Shown: positions 20,078 through 30,042, counted from the stretch's first letter. The stretch is DNA of 64,000 nt from JAPULR01 sp965238215 (GCA_965238215.1 OZ250180.1:1240001-1304000), one strand, 5' to 3'. Notes: generated by a model from the sequence alone, not told the origin. A program made the numbers and translations.

Positions 20078-21313
20078 CTACTTCAGCCTACCGGGCTTTT
20101 GCGGTTCCCCGCGCCCAATTCCAATACGCCGCGCCATTATCACCTTTTGAATCTCCACTGTGCCGCCCGGATGCTGGGCGACGATGCTGCCCCGCTGCTG
20201 TACCTCCACGTGCCCATCATCCAAGCCCACGTCGTCGTCTGTGGAGAGTGCATAGGGTCCAAAGAGCTTGTGGATGGCCTTGGCCGTTCTCAGGGCGGAC
20301 CGCTTGACGTGCAGATACGCCTGCGGCCCGTGATACGTCACCGGTCGACCCGTCCGCTGAAGCCAATAGTTCCGCATATGCAGCAGACGACCAATCTGCG
20401 AGTCGATGTACATGTCCACCAGCAGGTTGGAGGCGTCGGGGCAGTCCATCAGCGGCTCGCCATTAGACTTGGCCTGTTTGTACAGGTGCGCCACTCGCTC
20501 CCAGAGGCTGTCTCCGCGAAGGGACGTCTGCATCAACCCGTGCTCGAGTTCCAGGTGCGTTCCTGCTACCCGCCAGCCATTGTTCTCACCACCAATGAGG
20601 TTGAAGGCGGGAAGCCTCACGTTCTCGAAATAAACTGTCTGTTTATGCCCGCTGGCCGCACCACGCTCGTTGCCTGCAAACAGCAGGCCCATGGGGGCCC
20701 AACTCACTCCCGGCGAGGCCATGGGGACCATGAACCAGCTTAAGTTCTGGTGCCGCGGGCCGCCGGGATCCGTGTTGACCAGCATCCAAGACATTTCCGC
20801 GCCGTGAGTGCTGCCGACGTAGATTTTTTGGCCGTCGATGACGTATTCGTCTCCCTCACGACGGGCTGTCGTCCTCACGTTGGCCAGGTCTGAACCCGCC
20901 TCCGGTTCCGTCAACAGCTGCCACGTACGTACTTCGCCGCGGAATATGGGAGGCAGGAAGCTCGCTTTCTGCTCCTCCGTGCCCCAGACCATTATGGAAG
21001 CGGCCCCCAGCTTGCCGCCGGAGTCGTAGTAGGGCGGCAGGGTGAAGCCGTGCCGGTCCAACTCGTGCTCGACAATCAACGCCTCTTCCCCCGAAAGACC
21101 TCCACCGCCGTATTCCGACGGATACGTTGGATACAGCCAGCCTTTCGCTCCCAACGCCCTCCCCAACCGCCGCTGCTTTCGGTACCCCTCCAACGTCAGC
21201 TGCCCAGGATCAGCCGGATGCTCCATCTCCTTCGGGGCGTGCTCCTCGAGCCACGACCGCACCTCGGCGCGGAAGGACTTCTGCTCCGCCGTGAATGTCA
21301 GTTGAAAGTCCAT
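20078..21313 (-). CDS. Acyl-CoA dehydrogenase (larger subunit)
   Basis: 411 aa. The FAD/substrate motif LLTEPEAGSDLANV is intact, and IDGQKIYVGSTH is typical. The C-terminal catalytic Glu of MCAD (YEGT) is replaced by PGGT, but helix G has THLELEHGL, where isovaleryl-CoA-type enzymes carry their Glu, so activity is plausible. It is encoded directly before the smaller dehydrogenase. It oxidises an acyl-CoA, passing electrons to ETF; the substrate is unknown. Confidence 0.88.
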   Translation of the reverse strand: MDFQLTFTAEQKSFRAEVRSWLEEHAPKEMEHPADPGQLTLEGYRKQRRLGRALGAKGWLYPTYPSEYGGGGLSGEEALIVEHELDRHGFTLPPYYDSGGKLGAASIMVWGTEEQKASFLPPIFRGEVRTWQLLTEPEAGSDLANVRTTARREGDEYVIDGQKIYVGSTHGAEMSWMLVNTDPGGPRHQNLSWFMVPMASPGVSWAPMGLLFAGNERGAASGHKQTVYFENVRLPAFNLIGGENNGWRVAGTHLELEHGLMQTSLRGDSLWERVAHLYKQAKSNGEPLMDCPDASNLLVDMYIDSQIGRLLHMRNYWLQRTGRPVTYHGPQAYLHVKRSALRTAKAIHKLFGPYALSTDDDVGLDDGHVEVQQRGSIVAQHPGGTVEIQKVIMARRIGIGRGEPQKPGRLK

Positions 21314-21322
21314 TCAGTGCCG

Positions 21323-22180
21323 TTACGCCCCTGTAAACCTGGGCTTTCGCTTCTCTATGAACGCCCGGACGGCCTCCCGGTGGTCGGACGTATGCCGGGC
21401 CAACTCCTGGGCAGCATGGGCCATATCCAGGCTCTCTTCCAGCCCCATGTCCAAAGATTTCTGCACCATGTACTTTGTCAGGGACATGGCAAAGGTGGCT
21501 CCCTGGGCCATTCGCAGGGCCAGTTCTCTTGCCGACTTCATCAACTCGTCGTGAGGATAAACGCGGCTCGCCAACCCGATGCGATGGGCCTCGGCCCCGT
21601 CCAGTCGGTCTCCTGTATACTGGAGCAGGAATGTGTGGCTCAAGCCAATGAGGCGGGGAAGCTGCCAGCAGCTTCCGTCCCCCGGCACAAGGCCCATCCG
21701 AACGAAGGCCTCCGAAAAGACGGCCCGCTCAGAAGCCAGCCGGACGTCGCAGGCCAGGGCCAGACCCATGCCCACGCCGATGGCGTATCCATTCACGGCG
21801 GCAATGCTGGGCTTCTGGAGACGGTGGAGACGAAGGGGCATCAGCGCGCCGGACCCCGGATCCATCTCCCGGTCTCTCTCCATCTCAGCCTCGAGGCTGT
21901 CCCAAGGCGACGCTGTCTGCGGGTCAGACGATTGCCCACCTTCGACGGGACTCTCCTCAATTGACTGGTTGAACCTCCGCACGTTGGCGCCGGAGCAGAA
22001 GGACGGTTCCGTGCCGGTCAGCAGAAGCACCCTGTCCCTGGGATTGCGGTCGAACCTGTCCAACTCCTCCTCAAGGGCCACCACCATCTCCGGGCCGAGG
22101 GCGTTGCGGGTGGGAGGATCGTGCAGCGTCAGGGTGAGCACGCCCTCCTCCCGCTCGACTATGAGATACTCGTAAGCCAA
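21323..22180 (-). CDS. Crotonase-fold enzyme, isomerase-like rather than classical hydratase
   Basis: 285 aa from a TTG at 22180, chosen because GAGGTG lies 7 bases upstream; ATGs at 22210 and 22222 lack such a site. The family motifs SFCSGANVRRF (oxyanion hole) and NGYAIGVGMGLALACDV are present. Both Glu residues of classical enoyl-CoA hydratase are absent (GVGMGLALAC instead of GCELA-type; SEAFVRMG instead of QPEI-type), resembling PaaG-like isomerases. It is the first gene of the five-gene CoA-linked operon, spaced 9 bases from the next. Confidence 0.82.
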   Translation of the reverse strand: MAYEYLIVEREEGVLTLTLHDPPTRNALGPEMVVALEEELDRFDRNPRDRVLLLTGTEPSFCSGANVRRFNQSIEESPVEGGQSSDPQTASPWDSLEAEMERDREMDPGSGALMPLRLHRLQKPSIAAVNGYAIGVGMGLALACDVRLASERAVFSEAFVRMGLVPGDGSCWQLPRLIGLSHTFLLQYTGDRLDGAEAHRIGLASRVYPHDELMKSARELALRMAQGATFAMSLTKYMVQKSLDMGLEESLDMAHAAQELARHTSDHREAVRAFIEKRKPRFTGA

Positions 22181-22338
22181 AGGCCACACCTCTAATCCAA
22201 ATCCGCCCATACTATAGAACAAGCCAACTTACGTCACAAGTACACGCTCGCCTTTATTGACTAAGGCCTCACAATAGTGTTAGAAAAAACTATCACCCGT
22301 CAACGTTCAACCGCCGTTAAGTTCGAAAGGGGGTAGCC

Positions 22339-23475
22339 ATGGACTACAAACTCATCTCAGGGGATTCTCACATAGACATGACCTGGATGCCGGGGAACGT
22401 ATTCCTGGAAAACGCGCCGGCACAGTATCGGGACTCCGTGCCCCGCGTTGTCGAGACGGACACAGGGCCTCACTGGATCGCCGAAGGCAAAGACCTGGGC
22501 GTCTACGGCGGTCTTGGATTCGGATTCACGAAGCCCAACCGGGGACAGTCCAAGCACATCGACATGATGTACGACGCTGGCTTCTACGAAGGCGGCCCCC
22601 ATCCCAGCACGCCGGAGCTTCGCCTAAAGGACATGGAGATAGACGGCATAGAGGCGGAAGTCATCTACGGCATTCTGGGCGTCGGTCTCCGCTTTGAAGA
22701 CCCGCGCATGACGAGCGTCGTCTACGAGATCTACAACAGCTGGGCCGCCGATTTCTGCAACGCCCGGCCCGGCAAGTGGGCAGCCCTGGCCTGCATTCCG
22801 AACCACGACCCCAACGCAGCAGCAGCAGAGCTACGCCGCGCCGCCGATCTGGGCCTCAAGGGCGCGGACTTCGCCGTTGCCACTGCCGTGAAGCCGATCT
22901 GGCACCGGGACTGGGACTCCCTCTGGCAGGCCGCTTCCGAATGCGGCATCCCCATCTCATTCCACACCACCGGACCCAACGTGCGCGAGCCCAACGATCC
23001 GGAGATGGAGCGGGAATACGACCTTGAGTATCGCATGACAAAAATCAGCCTGTTCCAAGTCTGCGGCTCTGAATACCTGGCCAGCATCATCTTTTCCGGA
23101 GCCTGCCAGCGATACCCCGGCCTGAAGTTTGTCCTGGGCGAGTGTGGGGTCACCTGGGTGCCCCACGTTCTCAACCGGATGGATGAAGAGTACGAAGACC
23201 GTTACGACCAGATGAGCGGCAAGCTCCCCAGCAAGCCCAGTGAGTATTGGAGCCGCCAGGGGTACACCACTTATCAGCACGAGATTGGTCTGCCGCAATT
23301 TCTCCCCATGGTTGGCGAGGACAACGTGATCTGGGGTTCCGACTATCCCCATCCCGACGGAATCTGGCCTGAATCTCAGAAGTGGATAGAGGAAGACCTG
23401 GCGGGAGTTTCCACCGAAACGCGGCGGAAGATTACGCGGGAGAACACCAGTAGGCTTTATGGCCTAGGCGGCTAA
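22339..23475 (+). CDS. Amidohydrolase-family (amidohydrolase_2) TIM-barrel protein
   Basis: 378 aa. It starts with ISGDSHIDM, the N-terminal metal-motif region of the ACMSD-like amidohydrolase_2 family, though the usual DxHxH is reduced. Further ligands are probable in PISFHTTGP (His) and in IWGSDYPHPDG, the family's highly characteristic C-terminal motif. Members decarboxylate or hydrolyse aromatic and cyclic acids. A GGGGG-type Shine-Dalgarno precedes the ATG. It is divergent from the CoA-linked operon and possibly part of the same catabolic set. Confidence 0.85.
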   Translation: MDYKLISGDSHIDMTWMPGNVFLENAPAQYRDSVPRVVETDTGPHWIAEGKDLGVYGGLGFGFTKPNRGQSKHIDMMYDAGFYEGGPHPSTPELRLKDMEIDGIEAEVIYGILGVGLRFEDPRMTSVVYEIYNSWAADFCNARPGKWAALACIPNHDPNAAAAELRRAADLGLKGADFAVATAVKPIWHRDWDSLWQAASECGIPISFHTTGPNVREPNDPEMEREYDLEYRMTKISLFQVCGSEYLASIIFSGACQRYPGLKFVLGECGVTWVPHVLNRMDEEYEDRYDQMSGKLPSKPSEYWSRQGYTTYQHEIGLPQFLPMVGEDNVIWGSDYPHPDGIWPESQKWIEEDLAGVSTETRRKITRENTSRLYGLGG

Positions 23476-23627
23476 TCCCGCAGGGCGGGGAGGCGCGCGA
23501 AATCTTCAGCTAGTCAGACGACGCTAACGAGGCAGAACAGGCAGCCCCGCCTGGGGAAAGCCGCGGTCAAAAGTGTATCCGGTCGGTAGTTAACCCAGAA
23601 TGCCGGCTAAGGAATTCTAATGCCCCG

Positions 23628-24455
23628 TTATAAGTCGAAGACGCGGCGGAAGTAGCCTTTTAGGACGGTCGCGGCGGTTTCTCCGAGCTGGTAGGTGGCG
23701 TGGCCTACGCCCTCGAAGGTGTGGAAGGAGTACTTCGCGCCCAACGGTCCCAGAACGCCTGACAGCCGCACCGGATTCTCCTGGTACAACATGTTCTCGT
23801 CCACGTCGCCGTGGATGAAGAGCACCTCCGGGAGTTCGCTGGCCAGGGCTCGCCCTTTCTCCCCAATTAAAAGCCGCGTCCGAGTGACGGGGTCGTTGAA
23901 GGACAAGGCCGCCACGGCCAAGTCGTCCGGCGTATTCGCCGGAAGCCCGTAGGCCTCCAAAAGGAAGGACTTGAACTTGTGGTTGCGAATGACGCTGTCG
24001 TAGGAGATGGTCGCCTGTTGTAGACACACCGCTCGCAGGCGGCCGAGAAGCGGTCCCGTCACCGAGTTCCAAAGCAGCGCGCCACCCAGGCCGCCGCCCC
24101 ACAACCCCATACGCGACGCATCCACGTTCGACCCTTCTACTAAAGAGTCGAACAATGCCCCGTTGGCCGCCACAGCGCCAGGCCTGCCCCAGTGGTTGCC
24201 GGTGGCGTGGGTGCTGGCCACGGCGATGCCGCTGTCTATCAGGCTATTTACGAAAGCCAGCTTGAAATCTTCCGTCAGCCAGTCCGCCTCTCCGTCCTTC
24301 ACATACCCATGATGTCCGTGGCACTGGATGACGCAGGGCGTACCGGCCCCTTCAGCCTTGTAGCTCGCCGGCGTCTTCAAGAAACACCACTCGCCGCCTG
24401 CTTGGAAGTAGACCGTCTGCTCGCCGTCTTTCAACTGTGGAATGGAACTGCTCAT
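23628..24455 (-). CDS. Alpha/beta hydrolase-fold protein lacking nucleophile Ser
   Basis: 275 aa. The dienelactone hydrolase/prolyl oligopeptidase-like layout is clear: VIQCHGHHG (oxyanion His-Gly), a nucleophile elbow MGLWGGGLGGALLW, a late acid region FIHGDVDENM, and the terminal His in GVGHATY. The elbow has Gly122 where Ser is required (codon GGC, no ambiguity), so it is probably not a conventional serine hydrolase. It lies divergent from the GMC oxidoreductase gene. It may be a binding protein or a decayed enzyme. Confidence 0.75.
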   Translation of the reverse strand: MSSSIPQLKDGEQTVYFQAGGEWCFLKTPASYKAEGAGTPCVIQCHGHHGYVKDGEADWLTEDFKLAFVNSLIDSGIAVASTHATGNHWGRPGAVAANGALFDSLVEGSNVDASRMGLWGGGLGGALLWNSVTGPLLGRLRAVCLQQATISYDSVIRNHKFKSFLLEAYGLPANTPDDLAVAALSFNDPVTRTRLLIGEKGRALASELPEVLFIHGDVDENMLYQENPVRLSGVLGPLGAKYSFHTFEGVGHATYQLGETAATVLKGYFRRVFDL

Positions 24456-24559
24456 CTGCTCCTACCTTTCTCTCTATATCAACTCAACTGAGCCACTATA
24501 ATATCATGGTAGACTCTAATGCCAAGGCCCCGGCCCAGTGCTAGTTTAAGGAGGACGAA

Positions 24560-26071
24560 ATGGCCTACGACTTCATCATCGTCGGAGCCGGTTCCGCCGG
24601 TGGCGCCCTCGCCGCGCGACTCAGCGAAGACCCGGACCACTCTATTCTGCTCCTCGAAGCCGGCCCCGACTATACAGAAATCGACCAACTTCCCGATGAC
24701 GTGCGGAACGGGGACGACGTAATTGCAGCTTCCAAAGGCGGGAGCTTGTGGGAGTTTTCCGCCCGCGCTAACCGGCACCAAGAACAGGCCATGCGCGTCC
24801 CGAGAGGGAAGATCATCGGCGGCTCCAGTTCCGTTAACGGCACCATCTTCATTCGCGGCGTGCCGGAAGACTATGACGCCTGGGCCGCCATGGGCAACGA
24901 CCAGTGGTCCTTTCAGAAGGTACTGCCCTTCTTGACCAAGTTGGAGCGAGACCTGGACTTTGGCGGCGACTTCCACGGTAAAGAAGGCCCCATACCCGTC
25001 CGCCGCTTCCAGCGGGAGGACTGGCGTCCCAGCCTTGAAGCCTTCTACCAGGTTTGCCGCAGCGCAGGCTTCCCCCACGAGTCGGACATGAATAGCCCCG
25101 ACACTTCCGGCGTCGGCCCCCGGCCCCTCAACAACGTGGACAGTCTAAGGATCAGTACGTTCATCGGGTATCTCAAGCCTAGCATGCACCGGTTGAACCT
25201 GACCGTTAAAGGCAACGCAAATGTTCGGCGGGTACTCTTCGAGGGGAAACGGGCCGTTGGCGTTGAGGTGGAGAGCGGCGGCGAAGTCTTCCAGGTGGAA
25301 GGAAGGGAAATCATCCTCTCCGGCGGGGCCATTGGCTCACCCTTCGTACTGCTACATTCGGGAGTCGGGCCCGCCGGCGAACTGCACTCCCTTGGCATTC
25401 CCGTGGTCCACGACCTTCCAGGCGTAGGAGAAAACCTGCGCGACCACCCCTCCGTACAGATGTGGTTCAAGATGGCCGAGGAGGCCCGCGAAACCCCCTT
25501 CGCCAGCCAGGTGGGCCTTCGCTGGACCGCCGCCGGCTCCAACCTGCGCAACGACATGTTCATCAGTCCCTATCCGGGCGAGGTGTACGAAGGCGAACCC
25601 CACGTGGGATTCCGCGTGATTCTGGAGCTAGCACTAGGCGCTGGCAAGCTCAGCCTCGCTGCTGCCGACCCCAACGTATACCCCAATCTAGACTACCGGT
25701 ACCTGGACGACCCCTGGGACCTGGAGCGTCTGCGGGAGGGGGTCAAGCTGGGCCTCAAGCTTGGGTCAACGCCGCCCCTGAGCCGCTTCTTCGAAAGCCG
25801 CACCACACCCACCGACGCCGACGTGGCCACGGACGAGGCCCTCGACCGGTGGATACTGACCAACGTGGAGACACCCCACCACTCCTCCGGCACCTGCAAG
25901 ATGGGGCCTGCCTCAGATTCCTTGGCCGTCGTCGACCAATTCTGCGCCGTCCATGGACTGGAGGGGCTGCGTGTCGTCGACGCCTCCGTCATGCCCGACG
26001 TTGTCCGCGCGAACACCAACGCCACCAGCATAATGATTGGCGAACGGGTGGTCGAATGGCTGGGTGGGTGA
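24560..26071 (+). CDS. GMC-family FAD oxidoreductase (choline dehydrogenase-like)
   Basis: 503 aa. The FAD-binding FIIVGAGSAGGALAARL is at the N-terminus, followed by GKIIGGSSSVNG (GMC signature 1) and SGGAIGSPFVLLHSGVGP (signature 2). The C-terminal active-site His is in PHHSSGTCKMG, with the terminal ANTNATSIMIGER. It oxidises an alcohol to an aldehyde or ketone; the substrate is not defined. AAGGAGG lies 6-8 bases before the ATG. It converges with an SDR gene 7 bp downstream, so the two may act on the same alcohol. Confidence 0.93.
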   Translation: MAYDFIIVGAGSAGGALAARLSEDPDHSILLLEAGPDYTEIDQLPDDVRNGDDVIAASKGGSLWEFSARANRHQEQAMRVPRGKIIGGSSSVNGTIFIRGVPEDYDAWAAMGNDQWSFQKVLPFLTKLERDLDFGGDFHGKEGPIPVRRFQREDWRPSLEAFYQVCRSAGFPHESDMNSPDTSGVGPRPLNNVDSLRISTFIGYLKPSMHRLNLTVKGNANVRRVLFEGKRAVGVEVESGGEVFQVEGREIILSGGAIGSPFVLLHSGVGPAGELHSLGIPVVHDLPGVGENLRDHPSVQMWFKMAEEARETPFASQVGLRWTAAGSNLRNDMFISPYPGEVYEGEPHVGFRVILELALGAGKLSLAAADPNVYPNLDYRYLDDPWDLERLREGVKLGLKLGSTPPLSRFFESRTTPTDADVATDEALDRWILTNVETPHHSSGTCKMGPASDSLAVVDQFCAVHGLEGLRVVDASVMPDVVRANTNATSIMIGERVVEWLGG

Positions 26072-26078
26072 TGGGGGG

Positions 26079-26858
26079 TTAGCGGCGGACGGTGGGCTTG
26101 CCGGCGGAATAGCCGCCGTCTACGTGGATGGTTTCGCCGGTAATGTAGGCGGACTCCGGTGAAACGAGGAACCGCACGGCCCGCGCCACGTCGCGGGGAT
26201 GAGCAGCCCGGCCCAAGCTCACCTGGGCCAGGAATGAATTGCGGTAGGCATCGTTCGCGCTGACGTTGGTCCCGGTTACGGTATCCGTGAGGCCCGGCGA
26301 AACGGCGTTGACGTTGATGCCGAAAGGCCCCAACTCCATAGCCAGCACCCGGGTCAGTTGGAGAATCCCTGCCTTGGAAGCGCAGTAGGCTCCACCCTCG
26401 ACGCGGGCATTGTCTCCGGCGCTGGAGGCGATATTCACGATGCGGCCTCCCTTCCCTCGCTCCACCATCGCCCTTGATACCTCCCGACAACAGAGGAAGG
26501 TCCCTTTCAAGTTCACTCCCAACACCCGGTCCAGCTCCTCGTCCGTCGTATCCATGACCGAAGCGCTGATGCCTATGCCTGCGTTGTTCACCAAGATGTC
26601 CAGCGACCCAAGGGCCTCTATCGCAGAGGCAATCATATCCTTCACCTGGCTGCTATCGGAGATATCGACGGCAATGGCCGCAGCCGAGCCACCCATTTTC
26701 TCTATGGTTTTCGTCGTCTCTTTGGCCGAGGCGAGATTTATGTCCGCCACCGCCACCGACGCCCCTGCCTCCGCCAGCTCGAGGGCAATCTCCCGACCGA
26801 TACCTCTGCCGCCACCGGTAACCACAGCGTTCAAACCTTTCAACTGCATCTCCGCCAC
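26079..26858 (-). CDS. SDR-family NAD(P)-dependent oxidoreductase
   Basis: 259 aa classical short-chain dehydrogenase. Features are the cofactor motif TGGGRGIG, NNAGIG, the catalytic Ser in NIASSAG, and YCASK. The C-terminus is ITGETIHVDGG. A GAGGAGG lies just upstream of the ATG. It is FabG-like in length, but context (GMC oxidoreductase, other SDRs, no fatty acid synthesis genes) favours a catabolic alcohol/ketone role. Confidence 0.92.
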   Translation of the reverse strand: MAEMQLKGLNAVVTGGGRGIGREIALELAEAGASVAVADINLASAKETTKTIEKMGGSAAAIAVDISDSSQVKDMIASAIEALGSLDILVNNAGIGISASVMDTTDEELDRVLGVNLKGTFLCCREVSRAMVERGKGGRIVNIASSAGDNARVEGGAYCASKAGILQLTRVLAMELGPFGINVNAVSPGLTDTVTGTNVSANDAYRNSFLAQVSLGRAAHPRDVARAVRFLVSPESAYITGETIHVDGGYSAGKPTVRR

Positions 26859-27023
26859 CTCCTCTATAGCAAGTGTAGTAAGGGAATCTCAACGTGGCCC
26901 ATCCTACCAGATTTTCTTGTTCCTCTCTTGAATAAGGCCCTACGGAAAGGTCAATGCCACTACCCGTAGGTTGTCTACCTTGGTACAATCCCCAAGTTCA
27001 TATTAGAGCTAGGAGCAGAAGCC

Positions 27024-27773
27024 ATGCGATTGAACGGCAAGGTAACCCTCATCAGCGGCGGGGCCCGCGGGATGGGAGCGGTGGAAGCCGAACTCTTTGC
27101 CTCCCACGGCGCGAAAGTCGTCATAGGCGACGTTTTAATTGAGGAAGGCCGCCTAACCGCCCAGCGGATAGTCGACCAGGGAGGTCAGGCCCATTTCCAG
27201 CCTCTCGACGTGACCGATGAAGCCCAGTGGGCCAGCATTGTCGCCGAAACCGTTGACCGCTTTGGCGGCGTTGACGTCCTCGTTAACAACGCCGGCATTT
27301 ACCGCATTGCGACAATTGAGCAGACGTCGATAGACGTCTTTCGGCAGATAATGGAAGTAAACGTGGCCGGAGTCTTTCTGGGCACCCGCGCAGTGCTCCC
27401 GGAAATGCGGAAGCGGGGCGGCGGCTCCATCATCAACATCTCCTCAACAGCCGGTCTGGCCGGAAGCGCAAACAGCTCCGCATACCAGGCTTCCAAGGGC
27501 GCGGTGCGCATTTTCACCAAATCCACCGCCATTGAGCACGTGGGCAGCGGGATCCGCGCCAACTCCGTCCACCCCGGCATGATCGATACGGATATGATAA
27601 CGGTGTTGTTGAAGGACCCGGAGGAGCGACGACAGCGCATCGCATCCGTTCCACTGGGACGCGTCGGCACTGCTCTCGACGTGGCTTACGCCGTTCTTTA
27701 CCTGGCCTCCGATGAATCATCCTTCGTAACCGGCGCGGAACTAGTCATCGACGGAGGCAAGACGGCGCAATGA
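27024..27773 (+). CDS. SDR-family oxidoreductase
   Basis: 249 aa. The cofactor motif is SGGARGMG, with NNAGIY, Ser in INISSTAG and YQASK, ending FVTGAELVIDGG. It is closely related to the SDR at 30830-31585 (shared VNVAGVFLGT / VNVTGVFLGT-like and RRGGGSIINIS segments), suggesting local duplication. An MFS gene follows 49 bp downstream and may be in the same operon. Confidence 0.92.
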   Translation: MRLNGKVTLISGGARGMGAVEAELFASHGAKVVIGDVLIEEGRLTAQRIVDQGGQAHFQPLDVTDEAQWASIVAETVDRFGGVDVLVNNAGIYRIATIEQTSIDVFRQIMEVNVAGVFLGTRAVLPEMRKRGGGSIINISSTAGLAGSANSSAYQASKGAVRIFTKSTAIEHVGSGIRANSVHPGMIDTDMITVLLKDPEERRQRIASVPLGRVGTALDVAYAVLYLASDESSFVTGAELVIDGGKTAQ

Positions 27774-27822
27774 CGGCCCTAATGGCGGCAATGACAGGCA
27801 CAAACGCCAAACCGCCGCGGAA

Positions 27823-29067
27823 GTGGAGCCGGCCATCAAGCTAAGGGAAGACAGGCGATTCATCCTTGGGGTGCTGACCACGGGCCACGGCATTAGCCAC
27901 TGGTTCGACCAGGGCTTTCTGGTGCTTTTCCCCAGCATCACCGCGGCCCTCGGCCTCAGCACCCTGCAAATTGGCGTCTTGGGCACCATACGGCAGGTTG
28001 GCTTTGGCGCGGTAAACCTGCCCGGCGGCGTTATTGTAGACATGCTGAAGGGGCAGTGGGGGCTTATCCTTACCGGGTGCCTGGTCTGGTCAGCCATCGC
28101 CTACGCGCTGCTGGGCGCCTCGTTCACCTTCCCGGTCCTCGTCGTGGCCGTGATCATGATCTCGCTGCCCGGCGCCCTCTGGCATCTGCCGTCCACGGCC
28201 GCTCTCTCCCAACGCTTCCCCAATTCGCGCGGCTTTGCCATCTCCATTCACGGCTTTGGTGCCAACCTGGGCAACATACTTGGACCCATAGCGGCCGGGG
28301 TGCTTCTGGGGATATTGCACTGGCGGGGTATCCTGTACGTCTATGTTGTGCCCGCTCTGGTCATGGCCGCCGTGGTCTGGATCACTCTCCGAAACATTGG
28401 TCGAGACGTCGAAGGAGAGGAGCGTCGGGACTTCCACGTGCAGATGCTGTCTGCCCTGGCGCTGCTGAAGAACCGGGCAGTTCTGGGACTGGCCTCGGTG
28501 GCCCTACTGCGGGACATGGCCCTCACCACCCTGTTCCTATGGACCCCCTTCTACCTCAAGGAGGAGATAGGGATGAGCGACTGGAACATGGGGGTGCACA
28601 TGGGCCTAGTCACCGGCGCGGGCGTCTTATCCACCCCAGTGCTGGGCATCCTATCGGACAAGTTCAATCGCAAGCTTGTGCTGGCGCCAGGGCTTGCCAT
28701 ATGCGTGGCTTTCCTGGTGACAATAGTCAACATAGGAGGGGGCTTGGGCCTAACCCTTACCCTAGCCGGCTTGGGGCTGTTTACTTTTGCGCTGCACCAG
28801 ATAATCCAGGCCTCGGTGCTGGACCAGGTCAGCCGCGGAGCCGAGGCCACGGCGATCGGATTCCTCTTCGGCGCCAGCAGCATAGTGGGCGCCTTCTCCA
28901 ACCTCATTGCGGTAGCAGTGATAGACCAATTCGGTCTAGTAAACATCTTTTACTACCAGGCCGCCCTCACCCTGGCCAGTCTGCTGGTGCTGCTTCCACT
29001 AAGCATTAGAAAGCCTCTAACAACTCCTGCATCCCCCCACGACGACTCTTCGATAGGTTCGGAATGA
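27823..29067 (+). CDS. MFS transporter
   Basis: 414 aa with about 12 hydrophobic segments. The N-terminal GISHWFDQGFLVLFPSI span, the loop after the second membrane segment (GGVIVDMLKG), and the second-half GILSDKFNRKLVL loop (equivalent to the MFS D-x-x-G-R-K/R motif) support the major facilitator superfamily. The start is GTG at 27823; no in-frame ATG lies upstream. The likely role is uptake of the substrate of neighbouring catabolic enzymes; the substrate is unknown. Confidence 0.85.
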   Translation: MEPAIKLREDRRFILGVLTTGHGISHWFDQGFLVLFPSITAALGLSTLQIGVLGTIRQVGFGAVNLPGGVIVDMLKGQWGLILTGCLVWSAIAYALLGASFTFPVLVVAVIMISLPGALWHLPSTAALSQRFPNSRGFAISIHGFGANLGNILGPIAAGVLLGILHWRGILYVYVVPALVMAAVVWITLRNIGRDVEGEERRDFHVQMLSALALLKNRAVLGLASVALLRDMALTTLFLWTPFYLKEEIGMSDWNMGVHMGLVTGAGVLSTPVLGILSDKFNRKLVLAPGLAICVAFLVTIVNIGGGLGLTLTLAGLGLFTFALHQIIQASVLDQVSRGAEATAIGFLFGASSIVGAFSNLIAVAVIDQFGLVNIFYYQAALTLASLLVLLPLSIRKPLTTPASPHDDSSIGSE

Positions 29068-29234
29068 TGGAGGGAGGGGCAGGAATGATGGGAGGGATAC
29101 GGGTGGGATAGCAGAAGGGGCGCGGAGGTGATGGGCTTCCCTCTTGGAGGGTTCTTTGTCCTGCATATTTCGCCTATACTGCGCAATGGGGAGATGGGGG
29201 GAGTTGCTGCCGCATTACTGATAAGGAGGTTGCA

Positions 29235-29963
29235 ATGATTGGACACGAGGCGGACTTAAGGAGAGCCGAGCAGATGGCAAGCCAACATAATACTGGACAG
29301 GGCGGGCATTATCATGGACAAAGCGGAGATAATTCCGGCGGCAACGCTGATTATCCGGTGCAGTTGTCCATCGATTATCAGGAAACAAGCAACCGGCTGT
29401 CCGTCCTACTGCGGATTATTCTAGTCATACCCATAATGCTGGTGCTCGCAGCCGTTAGCGGCACAATCCTAACAGGAGACCGGGATCTGGACCAGACTCT
29501 GGCGCCCTTATTTGGCGGAGGCTGGTTGTTCTTCGGGCCTCTGCTGATGATTCTGTTTCGCAAGAAGTACCCCAAGTGGTGGTTTGATTGGAACCTTGCG
29601 CTGGCTCGGTTCGAAACGAGGGTTGCGGCTTTCTTGCTACTGCTGCGGGACGAGTATCCCTCTACCGATGAAGAGCAGGCGGTGCATCTGAACATTGAGT
29701 ATCCGGACGTTGAGACGGACTTGAACCGGTTCCTGCCCATCATCAAGTGGATCCTGGCTATCCCTCATTACATTGTCCTAATCGTTCTCGGAGTTGTGGC
29801 GATTCTGGTCACCATCCTGGCGTGGATATTGATTTTGATTCTAGGCCGGTATCCGCAAGGGATGTTCGACTTCGTGGTTGGGGTGAACCGTTACGGCCTT
29901 CGCGTTGGGGCTTACATGTGGTTACTGACGACGGACCGGTACCCACCCTTTAGCTTGAGCTAA
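29235..29963 (+). CDS. DUF4389-family membrane protein
   Basis: 242 aa. After a Gly/His/Asn-rich hydrophilic N-terminus (about 1-40) come two DUF4389-like repeats. Each has a YPV/YPDV-type beta segment, a double membrane span (LSVLLRIILVIPIMLVLAAV; FLPIIKWILAIPHYIVLIVL) and an aromatic tail (WFDWNLALARF; FDFVVGVNRYGLRV). It ends with TDRYPPFSLS, the usual DUF4389 terminus. AAGGAGG precedes the ATG. The function is unknown. Confidence 0.85.
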   Translation: MIGHEADLRRAEQMASQHNTGQGGHYHGQSGDNSGGNADYPVQLSIDYQETSNRLSVLLRIILVIPIMLVLAAVSGTILTGDRDLDQTLAPLFGGGWLFFGPLLMILFRKKYPKWWFDWNLALARFETRVAAFLLLLRDEYPSTDEEQAVHLNIEYPDVETDLNRFLPIIKWILAIPHYIVLIVLGVVAILVTILAWILILILGRYPQGMFDFVVGVNRYGLRVGAYMWLLTTDRYPPFSLS

Positions 29964-30022
29964 TAGGGGATACAAGGAAGAAGAGCTCCAATGGGAATGA
30001 CAATGGGTGGGTGACGGAAGAA

Positions 30023-30042
30023 GGGCGGTTCGCGAACCGCCC
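30023..30042. repeat. Dispersed perfect palindrome GGGCGGTTCG/CGAACCGCCC
   Basis: A perfect 20-nt palindrome in the gap before the AllA-like gene. Identical copies are at 57528-57547 and 59019-59038, and a degraded copy is at 57598-57618. All are followed by CCTAC-type bases, and all are intergenic. Confidence 0.8.
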
